A DNA stretch of 64,000 nucleotides from Syntrophobacter sp963666995 (GTDB taxonomy: Bacteria; Desulfobacterota; Syntrophobacteria; Syntrophobacterales; Syntrophobacteraceae). Under the pieces are notes generated by a model, which saw only the letters and a list, made by a program, of their open reading frames with translations, had not been told where the DNA came from and did not search any database. Position numbers and translations under genes: made by a program. The stretch is taken from contig OY762941.1 of the NCBI GenBank assembly GCA_963666995.1, positions 5,394,001 to 5,458,000 on the forward strand, written 5' to 3'. This document shows positions 1 through 9,270 of this stretch, in pieces. Within the stretch, counting starts at the first letter, position 1, and each line of letters opens with the position of its first letter.

Positions 1-1921
1 GATAGATGGCGCCGGCATACTGATTGAACTGGTAATCTTCCACCGCGGCTTCGACGTCGCGGATCACCCTCTGCAACCGGCTCAGGATCCAGCGGTGCAC
101 CAGCTTGGCAGGACGACCGCCTATGTCTTCCACCGCGTCGAACCCTTCGGTATTCATAAGGAGAAGCCGGGCTGCATTCCAGATCTTATTGACAAAGTGC
201 TTGTAGCCCTCGATGCGCTCCTCGGACAATTTGACATCCCGCCCCTGCACCGCAAGCGCGGTCAGCGTGAATCTCAGGGCATCCGTGCCGTACTTATCCA
301 TCATGACCAGAGGATCGATCACATTCCCCTTGGACTTGCTCATCTTCTGGCCCTGGGCATCCCGGACCAGGGCGTGGATATACACCCTCCGGAAGGGGAC
401 TTCTTCCATGAAATGGAGCCCCATCATCATCATCCGGGCAACCCAGAAAAATAGAATGTCGAACGCCGTAACGAGCACCGAGGTGGGATAGAATTTCTCG
501 AGTTCACGTGTCCTGTCCGGCCAGCCGAGGGTGGAGAACGGCCAGAGTCCGGAGCTGAACCATGTGTCCAGAACATCGGCTTCCTGTTCGAGCCGGGAGC
601 CTTTGCATTTTGTACACTCCCCGGGCGCTTCCATCGAAACGATCGTCTCGCCGCAGTCGCTGCAGTACCATGCCGGGATCCGGTGGCCCCACCAGATCTG
701 TCTGCTGACACACCAGTCTTCGACGTTTTCGAGCCACAGGAAATAGTCCTTCTCCCATTTCTGGGGAACAATGACCGTCCTTCCCTCTCGAACGGCGGCG
801 ATTGCCTTTTCCGCCAGAGGTTTGGTGGACACGAACCATTGGAGCGACTGCATCGGCTCCACTATACTCCTGCACCTGTAGCAATGTCCCACGCGATGCC
901 GGTATTTTTCCGTCCTGACCAGAAAACCGCCTTTTTCCAGATCCCGCAGAATTCTCTTCCGGCACTCGGTGCGATCCATGCCGGCATAAGCTCCGGCATT
1001 TTCATTCATCATTCCCTTTTCATCGATCACCTGGATAAGATCGAGATTGTGCCTGCGGGCGAGTTCGAAGTCATTGAAGTCATGCGCCGGAGTAATCTTC
1101 AGGGCGCCCGTTCCGAATTCACGGTCGACATAGGCATCCGCGATGACCGGGATCTGCCGGTTCATAATGGGCAGGAGGACTTTCTTCCCGAGGAAAGACC
1201 GGTACCGGGGATCATCGGGGTGAACCGCCACCGCAGTGTCTCCCAGCATGGTTTCGGGACGGGTGGTCGCCACCACGAGGGCTCCGTCTCCATTGATCAC
1301 CGGATACTTCAGGTGATAGAGGAACCCATCGAGTTCCTCACCGTCCACTTCGATATTGGCGAGGGCGGTCATGCACCGGGGACACCAATTGATCATCCGT
1401 TTACCGCGGTAGATGAGCCCTTCGTTATAGAGCCTGACGAAGACTTCGCGGACAGCCCTGGAAAGCCCCTCATCCATCGTGAACCGTTCCCGTTCCCAGT
1501 CACATGAGGCCCCAAGGCGTTTCAACTGGTTGATGATGATCCCGCCGTACTTTGCCTTCCACGTCCAGACCTTCTCCTGAAAGGCTGCCCTTCCCAGTTC
1601 ATGACGGCTGAGTCCCTCTCCTGCGATCTGCCGTTCAACCACGTTCTGAGTGGCTATGCCCGCGTGGTCCGTTCCGGGCAGCCAGAGCACTTCGAAATCC
1701 TTCAGCCTTTTGTACCTGGACAGGATGTCCTGTAGAGTGTCGTTCAGGGCGTGTCCCATGTGCAATTGACCGGTCACGTTAGGGGGAGGTATGACGATGC
1801 TGAAAGGCGGCTTTGAACTTTTTTCGTCGGCATGGAAATACCCATGTTCTTCCCAGTGCTTGTACCACTTTGATTCCACGATATCGAATTCGTATGCTTT
1901 TGGCAAAATGCCTTCGTCCAT
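1..1921 (-). CDS. valS: valyl-tRNA synthetase, 3' end outside window
   Basis: Class I aminoacyl-tRNA synthetase that charges tRNA-Val. About 640 N-terminal residues are visible. The ATG at 1921-1919 begins MDEGILPKAYEF. The HIGH-type signature PPPNVTGQLHMGHAL follows near residue 45, with the GTDHAG motif, CP1 editing-domain motifs (TTRPETMLGDTAVAVHP) and KMSKSKGNV. The visible part ends in the anticodon-binding region (LSRLQRVIRDVEAAVEDY). The family is usually about 880-950 residues, so the helical and coiled-coil C-terminus is cut by the window edge. An acidic-protein gene lies 28 bp upstream on the same strand and is probably co-transcribed. Confidence 0.97.
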   Translation of the reverse strand, partial: MDEGILPKAYEFDIVESKWYKHWEEHGYFHADEKSSKPPFSIVIPPPNVTGQLHMGHALNDTLQDILSRYKRLKDFEVLWLPGTDHAGIATQNVVERQIAGEGLSRHELGRAAFQEKVWTWKAKYGGIIINQLKRLGASCDWERERFTMDEGLSRAVREVFVRLYNEGLIYRGKRMINWCPRCMTALANIEVDGEELDGFLYHLKYPVINGDGALVVATTRPETMLGDTAVAVHPDDPRYRSFLGKKVLLPIMNRQIPVIADAYVDREFGTGALKITPAHDFNDFELARRHNLDLIQVIDEKGMMNENAGAYAGMDRTECRKRILRDLEKGGFLVRTEKYRHRVGHCYRCRSIVEPMQSLQWFVSTKPLAEKAIAAVREGRTVIVPQKWEKDYFLWLENVEDWCVSRQIWWGHRIPAWYCSDCGETIVSMEAPGECTKCKGSRLEQEADVLDTWFSSGLWPFSTLGWPDRTRELEKFYPTSVLVTAFDILFFWVARMMMMGLHFMEEVPFRRVYIHALVRDAQGQKMSKSKGNVIDPLVMMDKYGTDALRFTLTALAVQGRDVKLSEERIEGYKHFVNKIWNAARLLLMNTEGFDAVEDIGGRPAKLVHRWILSRLQRVIRDVEAAVEDYQFNQYAGAIY

Positions 1922-1949
1922 TGAACGCTCCCAGATTATGATTCGCCTT

Positions 1950-2645
1950 CTACCGGCCCTGTTCCTTCTTCAGCCTCTCGATCTCTTCCTTCAGTACGGC
2001 TTGAACGATTTCGGGCAGCTTGCTTTCAACAATTTCACGCACAGCATCGACGAGTTTCGTTTCGATCTGCGACACAAAAATTTCCAGCCTTTCATCGACG
2101 GTCGGTGAGGCTTCCACGGGAGGCGCGACAGGACCCCCGGCAAGGCTTGCCTGAGCGGAGCCGCCCGACTCCTTTCTCTCTATCGAAGAGCCCTGGATAT
2201 CTGATTGGAACATGGACTCGAAATAATCGCCCTGAGGTTTATTCAGCCGGATGTCCGGTTCGGTCGGTTTTTCAGTGAAAAGGGAAAACAGCGGGTCCAC
2301 GAACTGTGTCTCGCCGCTTTCCGCTCGAGCCTCGGTTTTCGCAGGGCTTTCCCCCTTCATTCCTCCCGCGGACAAATCCGCCAGAAGGCCGCGTTCCTTC
2401 CCGGTATCAATATCCGCTTCGAACTCCGTAGTGAGATCATCAGCCTGGATATCCGAATCGATGTCGATGATCTCAACATCGAGATCGAAGTCTTCCTCGT
2501 CTTCCAGGACTCCTTCTTTGAGTTCGATAACCTCTTCAAGGTCGATCACTTCATCGTCGTAGTCCTGGTCCAGGTCGATCTCCGGTTCTTTCACAAATTC
2601 TTTCCCGTCGTCTTCCAACCCCGTCGGCCTTTTCGATTTCTTCAT
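1950..2645 (-). CDS. acidic protein of unknown function
   Basis: 231-residue protein that I do not recognise. Residues about 15-80 are extremely rich in Asp and Glu (LDQDYDDEVIDLEEVIELKE). A low-complexity linker follows, with Ser, Gly, Ala and Pro. The last 50 residues form a predicted amphipathic helix (DAVREIVESKLPEIVQAVLKEEIERLKKE). No signal peptide or membrane segment is visible. The layout of an acidic disordered N-part plus an oligomerising C-terminal helix recalls scaffold proteins in outline only. The ATG at 2645 follows a purine-rich GGGGGAAG about 4-5 bp away. It sits 28 bp before valS, so the two probably share a transcript. Function unknown. Confidence 0.75.
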   Translation of the reverse strand: MKKSKRPTGLEDDGKEFVKEPEIDLDQDYDDEVIDLEEVIELKEGVLEDEEDFDLDVEIIDIDSDIQADDLTTEFEADIDTGKERGLLADLSAGGMKGESPAKTEARAESGETQFVDPLFSLFTEKPTEPDIRLNKPQGDYFESMFQSDIQGSSIERKESGGSAQASLAGGPVAPPVEASPTVDERLEIFVSQIETKLVDAVREIVESKLPEIVQAVLKEEIERLKKEQGR

Positions 2646-2903
2646 ATCACTTCCCCCATTCGGGTAATTTGTTTGTTACGGACCAGACAGTCTAGTTTAC
2701 ATCGAAAGGTCGAAAGAACACAGCTTTTTGCCTTCAGACAGCCGGCAACCGATAACACGCGCGGAAATTGGCTGTCAAGGCAAAGCTGGACGCCCGGCCG
2801 GCCCGCCCGATCAAACCGTCCGAATCGGGGACCGCCGTCGACTCACACCCTGAGGTCGACCGAGGTTTCGAATTCTCCGCCGAGGTCCTTATACCTTTTG
2901 ACA

Positions 2904-2933
2904 TTGACCTCATCCGTTTCTTTTCGTTAGAGT
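2904..2933 (+). promoter_or_regulatory. candidate sigma-70 promoter for lptFG
   Basis: TTGACC at 2904-2909 and TAGAGT at 2928-2933 are separated by 18 bp, about 125 bp before the lptF start. They lie in the 413-bp divergent gap 2646-3058. I see no convincing gene in the rest of that gap; reading frames there have unfamiliar compositions and no ribosome sites. Visual match only. Confidence 0.35.
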
Positions 2934-3058
2934 AAGCCTCACCCGAAGATTCTCCTTCCGGCCGGACAGTAGCCGCCCCCGGTTTTTTCGTGGAGCACCG
3001 GATCAGCTCGGCTGCGGATCGGAGAGTCTTTTCGGGGACATACGGGACCCTATTCACT

Positions 3059-4234
3059 ATGCAAATTACCCTGTACCGGTATTTGATCAAAGAACAAATA
3101 GTGCCCTTTTTCGTTTGCCTTCTGGGAGTGAGCGTCATCCTTCTTACGGGACGGCTGCTCCAGCTTTTGCGCTACCTGTTCACTTCCTCCTCCACAGTGC
3201 TCGATCTCCTGCAACTGATCGCCTTCGCCCTGCCGAAACTCATGCTCTTCGCCCTGCCCATGGCGGCGCTGCTTGGAGTTCTGCTCGCATTCGTAAGGTT
3301 GAACGCCGACAATGAGATCATCGCACTGCGCGCCGCAGGGATCGGCTTCTACCAGTTCCTGCCGCCGGTCGCGTTCATGCTCCTGGGAGTCACCCTGGTG
3401 TCCTTCCTGAACATGGTTTATGTAATCCCGCCGTCCAGCATCGCCTTCGAATACAAAATCAGAAACATGGCCCGGTCGAGCCTGCCGGTCCTGATGCAGG
3501 AAGGGACTTTCATCACCGCGATTCCAAAACTGGTCTTTTTCTTTCAGTCCGTTAACCCCAATGAATTGTCCATTCGAGGGATTTTCGTCCAGGACCAGAG
3601 ACAGCCGGACGTCCGTCTGGCCATTGTTGCCGAACGCGGTCAAATCGCCTATCAGCGAGACTTGAACCACTTAACTTTCAAGCTGTCAAACGGAATCATC
3701 ACAAGAGTGTCCGATGATGTTAAAAATGCGCAGTCGATAGAGTTCAAATCGTACGACCTCACGTTCCCGCTCGACGAATTGCTCGGCACTGCGGATAAGT
3801 ATTCGAAAAGCAAGCGGGAGATGACCCTTCGTGAGCTGTTTCGAAGCGTGAGAGACAAATCCGACGATATCGGATTTCAGATAGAGTTCTACCAGAGGCT
3901 CGCCTTTCCTTCCGGCTGCCTGCTGCTCGGCCTGATCGGCGCCCCTCTGGGAGCCATATCCCGCCAACGGGGCCGCATGACAGGTGTAACCATCGGTCTG
4001 TGCGTTTTCCTCGTTTACTATGTCATTCTCTCGGCCGGAAAAGGACTCGGAGAGAACCACATGGTGGGTCCATTCATCGCAAGCTGGGCTCCGAATTTCC
4101 TGTGCGCAATCGTTGCCGTTTACCTCTGGCGAAAAATCCACCATGAAACGCCCTTCAAAGCATTGGCTTTTCTGCAACATAAAATCGCGGGATTGGCCGC
4201 TCTACGGAAGGTGTGCAGGCTGAAGCAACCATGA
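3059..4234 (+). CDS. lptF: LPS export permease LptF (YjgP/YjgQ family)
   Basis: Inner-membrane permease subunit of the LptB2FG transporter, which extracts lipopolysaccharide and feeds the LptC-A-D bridge. The 391-residue protein has the family layout: N-terminal membrane helices (IVPFFVCLLGVSVILLTGRLLQLL, then a pair near 55-80), a periplasmic beta-jellyroll domain at about 130-265, and C-terminal helices containing the family motif EFYQRLAFPSGCLLLGLIGAPLG. The start MQITLYRYL matches the family. The frame extends upstream to 2990, but that extension (MEHRISSAADRR) does not look like LptF. The stop overlaps the lptG start in an ATGA, so the pair is translationally coupled. Confidence 0.92.
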   Translation: MQITLYRYLIKEQIVPFFVCLLGVSVILLTGRLLQLLRYLFTSSSTVLDLLQLIAFALPKLMLFALPMAALLGVLLAFVRLNADNEIIALRAAGIGFYQFLPPVAFMLLGVTLVSFLNMVYVIPPSSIAFEYKIRNMARSSLPVLMQEGTFITAIPKLVFFFQSVNPNELSIRGIFVQDQRQPDVRLAIVAERGQIAYQRDLNHLTFKLSNGIITRVSDDVKNAQSIEFKSYDLTFPLDELLGTADKYSKSKREMTLRELFRSVRDKSDDIGFQIEFYQRLAFPSGCLLLGLIGAPLGAISRQRGRMTGVTIGLCVFLVYYVILSAGKGLGENHMVGPFIASWAPNFLCAIVAVYLWRKIHHETPFKALAFLQHKIAGLAALRKVCRLKQP

Positions 4235-5313
4235 AAATAATACCCCGGTATATCCTGAGGCATTTTTTCCCGATTTTCGCATTGTCGCTCTCATCCTTTA
4301 CGGGCTTGTACCTCGTCATCGATTTTTTTGAAAAAATAGACAACATGCTGGAGAAAAACCTCTCCCTGGTCGACACTTTCTCCTATTTCCTGAACAAGAC
4401 TCCTTTTATCGCAGCCCAGGGCATTCCCGTGGCGGTTTTACTCGCATCTCTCATAACGCTCGGCCTGCTTAAACGAAACCGGGAACTGATCGCTTTGGAA
4501 GCCGCGGGAGTCAAGTCCATCACCTATGTAACTCCCATCATTGCGGCAGCCTTCGTGATTTCGCTCGTCCACCTGGTAGCCGGCGAAACCATCTCACGGA
4601 CCATGAATCAGGAATCCCAGAGGATATGGAAGGAGCAGGTTCAACTCCGCAAGGCCCCGATCAGTTGGGGCCAGGAAAACGTCTGGTACCACGGGCAGGA
4701 TGTGATCTATCAAATTCGTCTGTACGACAAGAGAAATCAAACGCTCGAAAAAGTCTCCCTCTTCTTCCTCGACAATCAGTTCAGGCTGGTCGAAAGACTC
4801 GATGCCAAGCGGTTCCGGTGGGAAGACTCAAAGTGGATCGCCGAAGGGGGATTGGCTTTGAAATTCAACGATTCGGGCACAGATCAACAGTGGTTCAACG
4901 AGAGAGTGTTGAACCTCCAGGAAACCCCTTCCGATTTTTCGGGTCTTGAGACCATCCCGGAGGAATTGCCGTGGATGGATCTCTACGATTATGCAAAGAA
5001 GATCCGTCAGGAAGGCTACAACTCCATCCCGTATGAGGTGGATCTTCACATGCGGATAGCCTTTCCGTTTACGACGCTCATTGTGGCGGTCCTGGGGATT
5101 ATCATTGCAATGAGGCAGGGGATGCACGGCGGAATTGCCCTGGGCGTGGGGATCGCGCTGCTGGTCACTTGCCTTTTCTTCGCCGTGCAGCAGCTTGGCT
5201 ATGCGCTTGCAACCGCCGGGATCCTGCCTCCTTTGGTGGGAGTATGGGCCGGGAATGTGATCTTTGCCGCCGCGGCGGTTTACCTTTGGCTCTCCAACCC
5301 GGCGACCTGTTGA
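4231..5313 (+). CDS. lptG: LPS export permease LptG
   Basis: Second permease half of LptB2FG, 360 residues. The ATG at 4231 overlaps the lptF stop by 4 bp. N-terminal helices (FFPIFALSLSSFTGLYLVIDFFEKID), the conserved stretch LLKRNRELIALEAAGV, a periplasmic jellyroll at about 130-270, and C-terminal helices beginning LHMRIAFPFTTLIVAVLGI are all visible. The order F then G follows the usual operon. No lptB ATPase gene is adjacent, so the ATPase must be encoded elsewhere. The 131-bp gap after it (5314-5444) holds no clear terminator. Confidence 0.92.
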   Translation: MKIIPRYILRHFFPIFALSLSSFTGLYLVIDFFEKIDNMLEKNLSLVDTFSYFLNKTPFIAAQGIPVAVLLASLITLGLLKRNRELIALEAAGVKSITYVTPIIAAAFVISLVHLVAGETISRTMNQESQRIWKEQVQLRKAPISWGQENVWYHGQDVIYQIRLYDKRNQTLEKVSLFFLDNQFRLVERLDAKRFRWEDSKWIAEGGLALKFNDSGTDQQWFNERVLNLQETPSDFSGLETIPEELPWMDLYDYAKKIRQEGYNSIPYEVDLHMRIAFPFTTLIVAVLGIIIAMRQGMHGGIALGVGIALLVTCLFFAVQQLGYALATAGILPPLVGVWAGNVIFAAAAVYLWLSNPATC

Positions 5314-5444
5314 GAATCATTGAATCGGGGGCGGCGCCATTGCCCCTGGGCGGGCAACGCGGGGTCCGGGCATCTTTTGCTCTGAAGGGTCCCGAACCGG
5401 GTGACGGTCCTTCTTTTTCACAGGATCGTTTCCGAAAGATTCAC

Positions 5445-5813
5445 TCAGGTCGGCAACCGCGTTTCCAGGGCCATGGCGATCTTCTTCTTGAGTTCCGTCA
5501 GATCGAAGCTTTTCACCACGTAGAAATCCGCCGCGATGGATTTCATATCCTCTTTGAAGGTATCGTAGGCCGTGGACAAAATAACCGGCAAATCGTAAAA
5601 ACGGTTTCGAATGTCCTGAAGCAGATCGAGACCGTTGTAGTCGACCATCTTAATATCGAGGATCACCAGATCCGGCTTTTCTTCCTCGATGAGTTCCAGG
5701 AGTCTGTATCCGCTCTCCGCAGTAATGACTTCATAGCCCACCTCTTTCAATTCCTCGGAGTAGAGCAGCCGAATATGTTCTTCATCATCAACCACCAGTA
5801 TCTTCGGCATCAT
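5445..5813 (-). CDS. single-domain response regulator (CheY-like receiver)
   Basis: 122-residue receiver domain with no output domain. Acidic-pocket residues are D9/D10 in ILVVDDEEH. The phospho-acceptor is D53 in LVILDIKM, the Thr switch is T81 (LSTAYD), and the conserved Lys is K101 (VVKSFD). A second Met at position 2 is an equally good start. It is the last gene of a minus-strand run after hflK, hflC and a glycosyltransferase, 21 bp behind the glycosyltransferase. No partner kinase is adjacent. It presumably signals through protein contact, but its target is not shown by the sequence. Confidence 0.9.
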   Translation of the reverse strand: MMPKILVVDDEEHIRLLYSEELKEVGYEVITAESGYRLLELIEEEKPDLVILDIKMVDYNGLDLLQDIRNRFYDLPVILSTAYDTFKEDMKSIAADFYVVKSFDLTELKKKIAMALETRLPT

Positions 5814-5834
5814 TGAGTCTCCTTCTGAGTTGGA

Positions 5835-7049
5835 TCATTCCCAAGCCTTGATAATGTAAGGCTTGTTTTCTTCAAAGATCGTGCATTCATTTTCGACGTA
5901 TTCCTCGGACTGCTGCAGCGACATCCTTTCGGTCTTCTTGACAAATGACAGCACCTTCCCCAGGTAGAGCGGGAGCAGCGCATCGAGGAGAGTATATCTT
6001 TCCGTGCTGTTCATACTCCGATAACTGTTGGCGGTGTCGAACAGGATCCTGGCCCAGGTTTGCGTGGGGAATGAAAAATGCTGAATCCCAAGGCCTCGAA
6101 TTTCCTGTAGTTTTGGGAAAATCGTCTGGCCGTAAATCTGCTGCCAGATTCCGCTGTATTTGTCAAATCCTTCGATGAAACGTTCATGCATCCGAGCGGC
6201 ATTGATTTCGGTCGGCAAAGGCATTTCCACCTCTTGCGTATCCGTCCCGAAAAGAGCAGCGGGTTTGCTCCATTTCACCTGATGCCAGAAATCGGCATAC
6301 ACCGTCATCAAATCGAAAATGGTGCTCAGTGCCTGATGGAAAAGCACCTGGAGGTGAGCATAAGGGTCTATTACCCGGTGGATCTTAGGACAGCCCATAA
6401 AGGACTGGCATATGGGCATCCGGGAACTGAGGGCGATGTTCGTCATCCAGATGTCGACACCGTAACCCTCAACGGCGTCGGTCCAGACAGGTGAGTTCAG
6501 AAAGGAATCGACCAGTTGACCTTTGAACCCGAAGTCTCCCACGTTGGGCTGACGAATCCTTCTCCCGTAGAGACATCGCAGCAGGGGATAAATCAGGGAA
6601 CTGGTAAGAGTCGCTTCATATTTATGGCGAACATACAGAGGAACGGTGTAGCCCGCGCCCCTGGCTATCGGCGTTCCCAGGTTTCTGATCCACTCCGGAC
6701 TGATATTCCTGATGTCCGCCTCAACGACAATGACTATCCCGGCCTTCAGTTCACGGACCTTCTCGAAAAAAATGCGCAGGCTGTTCCCTTTGCCGCGGAC
6801 TCCGGGCGGAGTGGATAGATAGATTTTGGGGATCTCCCCGGCAGCGCTGAAGAAAGCCTCCCTGGTCCCATCAGCCGAATGGTTGTCACAGTTTATGATG
6901 ACGCTGTTTAAGTCGCCGAAGTAATTTTTCAGCCCCTTCGCGACCTGCAGCGTGGTATTTCCGATGTTCTCGGCTTCGTTGAAAGAAGGGACGCCGACCA
7001 CAATATCGGCTTTTGTGATTTGTTGAGGGTTTTCTTCATAAAATACCAT
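5835..7049 (-). CDS. GT-A glycosyltransferase, mannosylglycerate/glucosylglycerate synthase-like
   Basis: 404 residues. A GT-A nucleotide-sugar fold is shown by VVGVPSFNEAENIGNT near the N-terminus, RGKGNSLR, and the metal-site stretch VVEADIRNISPEW (EAD where DxD is usual). Further features resemble what I know of mannosylglycerate synthases: an RQPNVGDFGF segment, GYGVDIWMTNIAL, then PKIHRVIDPYAHLQVLFHQAL. I therefore infer synthesis of a glyceryl-type compatible solute, but a different acceptor is possible. There is no membrane segment. It lies 16 bp after hflC and 21 bp before the receiver gene, so the four genes appear to be one operon. Confidence 0.6.
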   Translation of the reverse strand: MVFYEENPQQITKADIVVGVPSFNEAENIGNTTLQVAKGLKNYFGDLNSVIINCDNHSADGTREAFFSAAGEIPKIYLSTPPGVRGKGNSLRIFFEKVRELKAGIVIVVEADIRNISPEWIRNLGTPIARGAGYTVPLYVRHKYEATLTSSLIYPLLRCLYGRRIRQPNVGDFGFKGQLVDSFLNSPVWTDAVEGYGVDIWMTNIALSSRMPICQSFMGCPKIHRVIDPYAHLQVLFHQALSTIFDLMTVYADFWHQVKWSKPAALFGTDTQEVEMPLPTEINAARMHERFIEGFDKYSGIWQQIYGQTIFPKLQEIRGLGIQHFSFPTQTWARILFDTANSYRSMNSTERYTLLDALLPLYLGKVLSFVKKTERMSLQQSEEYVENECTIFEENKPYIIKAWE

Positions 7050-7065
7050 CTAAAACACTCCTGCT

Positions 7066-8061
7066 CTACTTGCGTGGCGCCTCTTTGCTGCTCTTCAGAT
7101 ACTTAAACACATCCGCATCCGTGCTCAGTATGAAAGAACTCTTGGAATTATTGAAATCGCGGTAAAGCTCCAGCGAACGATAGAAGGAAAAAAACTCGGA
7201 GTTTTTTCCGTAAGCGTCGGCATAGATCTTCGTGGCCTCTGCATCCGCCTTGCCCCTGATTTCCTGGGATTTTCGGAAAGCTTCCGAAGTGATCTTCGCC
7301 ATCTCGCGCTCCATCTGGCCGAGAATGGCCGCCCGCTCTCCCTCGCCTTCCGAACGGTACTGGGCCGCGATTCTCTTGCGTTCCGAAATCATACGGTCAA
7401 AAACCTTTTTTTGGACCGATTCGACGTAGTTGATCCTTTTGATACGAATATCCAGAAGCTCGATGCCAAACTCGGGCAGGAGCCGGCCTGCATCGGCAAC
7501 CATCTCGCGGGTGATTTTCTCCCGTCCTTTGGTCAAATGATCCGATGCCCCGCCGAAGGTGACCTGTTCCTCCCCCGCATCGGCACGCTGGAAATCGGGT
7601 ATCCCGGCTTCGTTGAGCCGTTGCTTCGCCTCCTCCCATCCTTCACTTCTGACCAGTTCTATCAATTCATTGTTGGAAACGTAATCCCTTGCGACGGAAT
7701 CGACGATGCCGTCGAGGCGGCTGTTGGCTGTTGAGACATTACCGGCACGTTTCAGGAACAGCAAAGGATCTTTGATCCTCCACCGTGCGGTAATGTCCAC
7801 CCAGATGTATTTCTTGTCCCTTGTGGGGATCTGATTCGGGCTTCCATCCCACTTCATGATGCGCTTCTCGAAGAAATTCGCCTTTTGAAGTATCGGAATT
7901 TTAACATAAAGCCCGGCTTGGGTGATCGGTTGGCCAACGGGTTTCCCCAGTTGCGTGATCACGACCTGCTCGGTTTCACTCACAATGAAAATGGAACCGA
8001 ACACGACGATTCCCAGTATGACGACCACAACGGCCAGTGTGCGTGCCCCTCTTGAAATCAT
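7066..8061 (-). CDS. hflC: HflC, SPFH-domain regulator of FtsH
   Basis: 331 residues. One N-terminal membrane helix (LAVVVVILGIVVFGSIFIV) is followed by an SPFH/band-7 domain (SETEQVVITQLGKPVGQPITQAGLYVKIP) and a long charged helical region (MISERKRIAAQYRSEGEGERA, ADAEATKIYADAYGK). It ends in the typical HflC segment FFSFYRSLELYRDF. With HflK it forms a periplasm-facing cage that restrains the FtsH protease. It is encoded 39 bp after hflK in the conserved order. The protein carries an insert near 175-190 (AGEEQVTFGGASDHLTKGRE) typical of longer HflC forms. Confidence 0.93.
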   Translation of the reverse strand: MISRGARTLAVVVVILGIVVFGSIFIVSETEQVVITQLGKPVGQPITQAGLYVKIPILQKANFFEKRIMKWDGSPNQIPTRDKKYIWVDITARWRIKDPLLFLKRAGNVSTANSRLDGIVDSVARDYVSNNELIELVRSEGWEEAKQRLNEAGIPDFQRADAGEEQVTFGGASDHLTKGREKITREMVADAGRLLPEFGIELLDIRIKRINYVESVQKKVFDRMISERKRIAAQYRSEGEGERAAILGQMEREMAKITSEAFRKSQEIRGKADAEATKIYADAYGKNSEFFSFYRSLELYRDFNNSKSSFILSTDADVFKYLKSSKEAPRK

Positions 8062-8100
8062 TGCTGATCCTTCTTCGCTAAGCGTCTTTCGTGACGAAGT

Positions 8101-9165
8101 CTATTTTTTCGGTTCACCCTCATTGGTTTGGGGCTTGCTTTGGGGCTTGCTCACATCGAAAAGAGGCAGCATGTTTCGCTGGTTCTCATCGATAACGTAC
8201 AGGTGTTCCACGTGGCCAAGGAGGTCCCCGATGCTTTCAAGGTACATGCGGCGCCGCGTGACATCGGGAGCCTTTTCGTATTCCGCAAGGATGTTCGCAA
8301 ACCGCTGCACCTCCCCCTGGCTGCGGTTGACCCGCTCCAGAGAATACCCTTCGGCCTGGGACACAGTCTGCCTGGCCTCACCCATCGCCCTCGGGATCTT
8401 CTGATTGTAGGCTTGCTGGGCGTCGTTGATCATTCGCTCCCGCTCCTGCTGGGCTTCATTGACTTCATTGAAGGCAGCCTTGACGGCATCGGGCGGGTTC
8501 GCGTTCTGAAGCTGGACGGTAACGATCTTGACTCCGGTCTTATACGTATCCATGATGGTCTGGATTTCCACCTTGGCCATGTCCGCGATGGAGGCCCTGC
8601 CGACCGTGAGGACATCATCCGAATAACGATTCCCGACGATCCTGCGGACCACGGATTCCGAGATGTCGTCCAGGGTCGATTCCACATCTTCCAGTTGGAA
8701 CAGGTAATCCACCGGGTTCTGGATCTTGTACTGCACCATCCACTGGAGATTCACCACGTTCAAATCCCCGCTGAGCATCACGGCTTCTTCTTCGAAACCC
8801 TTTTCGGTGAACCGCGACCGAACTCCCGGCTGGACGGTCCGGTAGCCGTATTCGCGCTGAAGGACCCTGCCCGTCAGGATCTTCCTCACCGTGTCCACAC
8901 CGAAGGGAATCTTGAAATGAAGCCCCGCATCCGAAGTATGGCTAAGTTTCCCGAATCTTTGGACGACCGCGGTTTCCTGAGGTTCCACAGTATAGTAAGA
9001 ATTGAGTCCCACTATAATAAGAAGGACTACCAGGACAACCAGCCAAATCGGTGCGCTCGAGAAGGAAGAGAACTTGTATTTGTTCTTGAGGCGTACAAAA
9101 ACCTCCTCGAGTTCTCTGAGACTGTCCTGCCCGGGGGATCTCCCCGGTGGATTTTGCCAGACCAT
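8101..9165 (-). CDS. hflK: HflK, SPFH-domain regulator of FtsH
   Basis: 354 residues. The Gly/Pro-containing N-terminus (MVWQNPPGRSPGQDSLREL) is shorter than in enterobacteria. One membrane helix follows (APIWLVVLVVLLIIVGLNSYYTV), then the SPFH domain (EPQETAVVQRFGKLSHTSDAGLHFKIPF) and the helical band-7 tail (EVNEAQQERERMINDAQQAYN). It partners HflC, which follows at 39 bp. A 62-residue membrane protein is encoded 105 bp upstream. No hfq or hflX lies nearby, unlike in E. coli. Confidence 0.93.
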   Translation of the reverse strand: MVWQNPPGRSPGQDSLRELEEVFVRLKNKYKFSSFSSAPIWLVVLVVLLIIVGLNSYYTVEPQETAVVQRFGKLSHTSDAGLHFKIPFGVDTVRKILTGRVLQREYGYRTVQPGVRSRFTEKGFEEEAVMLSGDLNVVNLQWMVQYKIQNPVDYLFQLEDVESTLDDISESVVRRIVGNRYSDDVLTVGRASIADMAKVEIQTIMDTYKTGVKIVTVQLQNANPPDAVKAAFNEVNEAQQERERMINDAQQAYNQKIPRAMGEARQTVSQAEGYSLERVNRSQGEVQRFANILAEYEKAPDVTRRRMYLESIGDLLGHVEHLYVIDENQRNMLPLFDVSKPQSKPQTNEGEPKK

Positions 9166-9270
9166 GTTATCTCCTGTTCCGATTCTGCGGGCTTTTCACC
9201 CTTATCCGGCCATTTTGTTTCGACCACGGTCGGCCCTGGCTATGGGCCGGCCGGTCGCGGCGATGATCGG

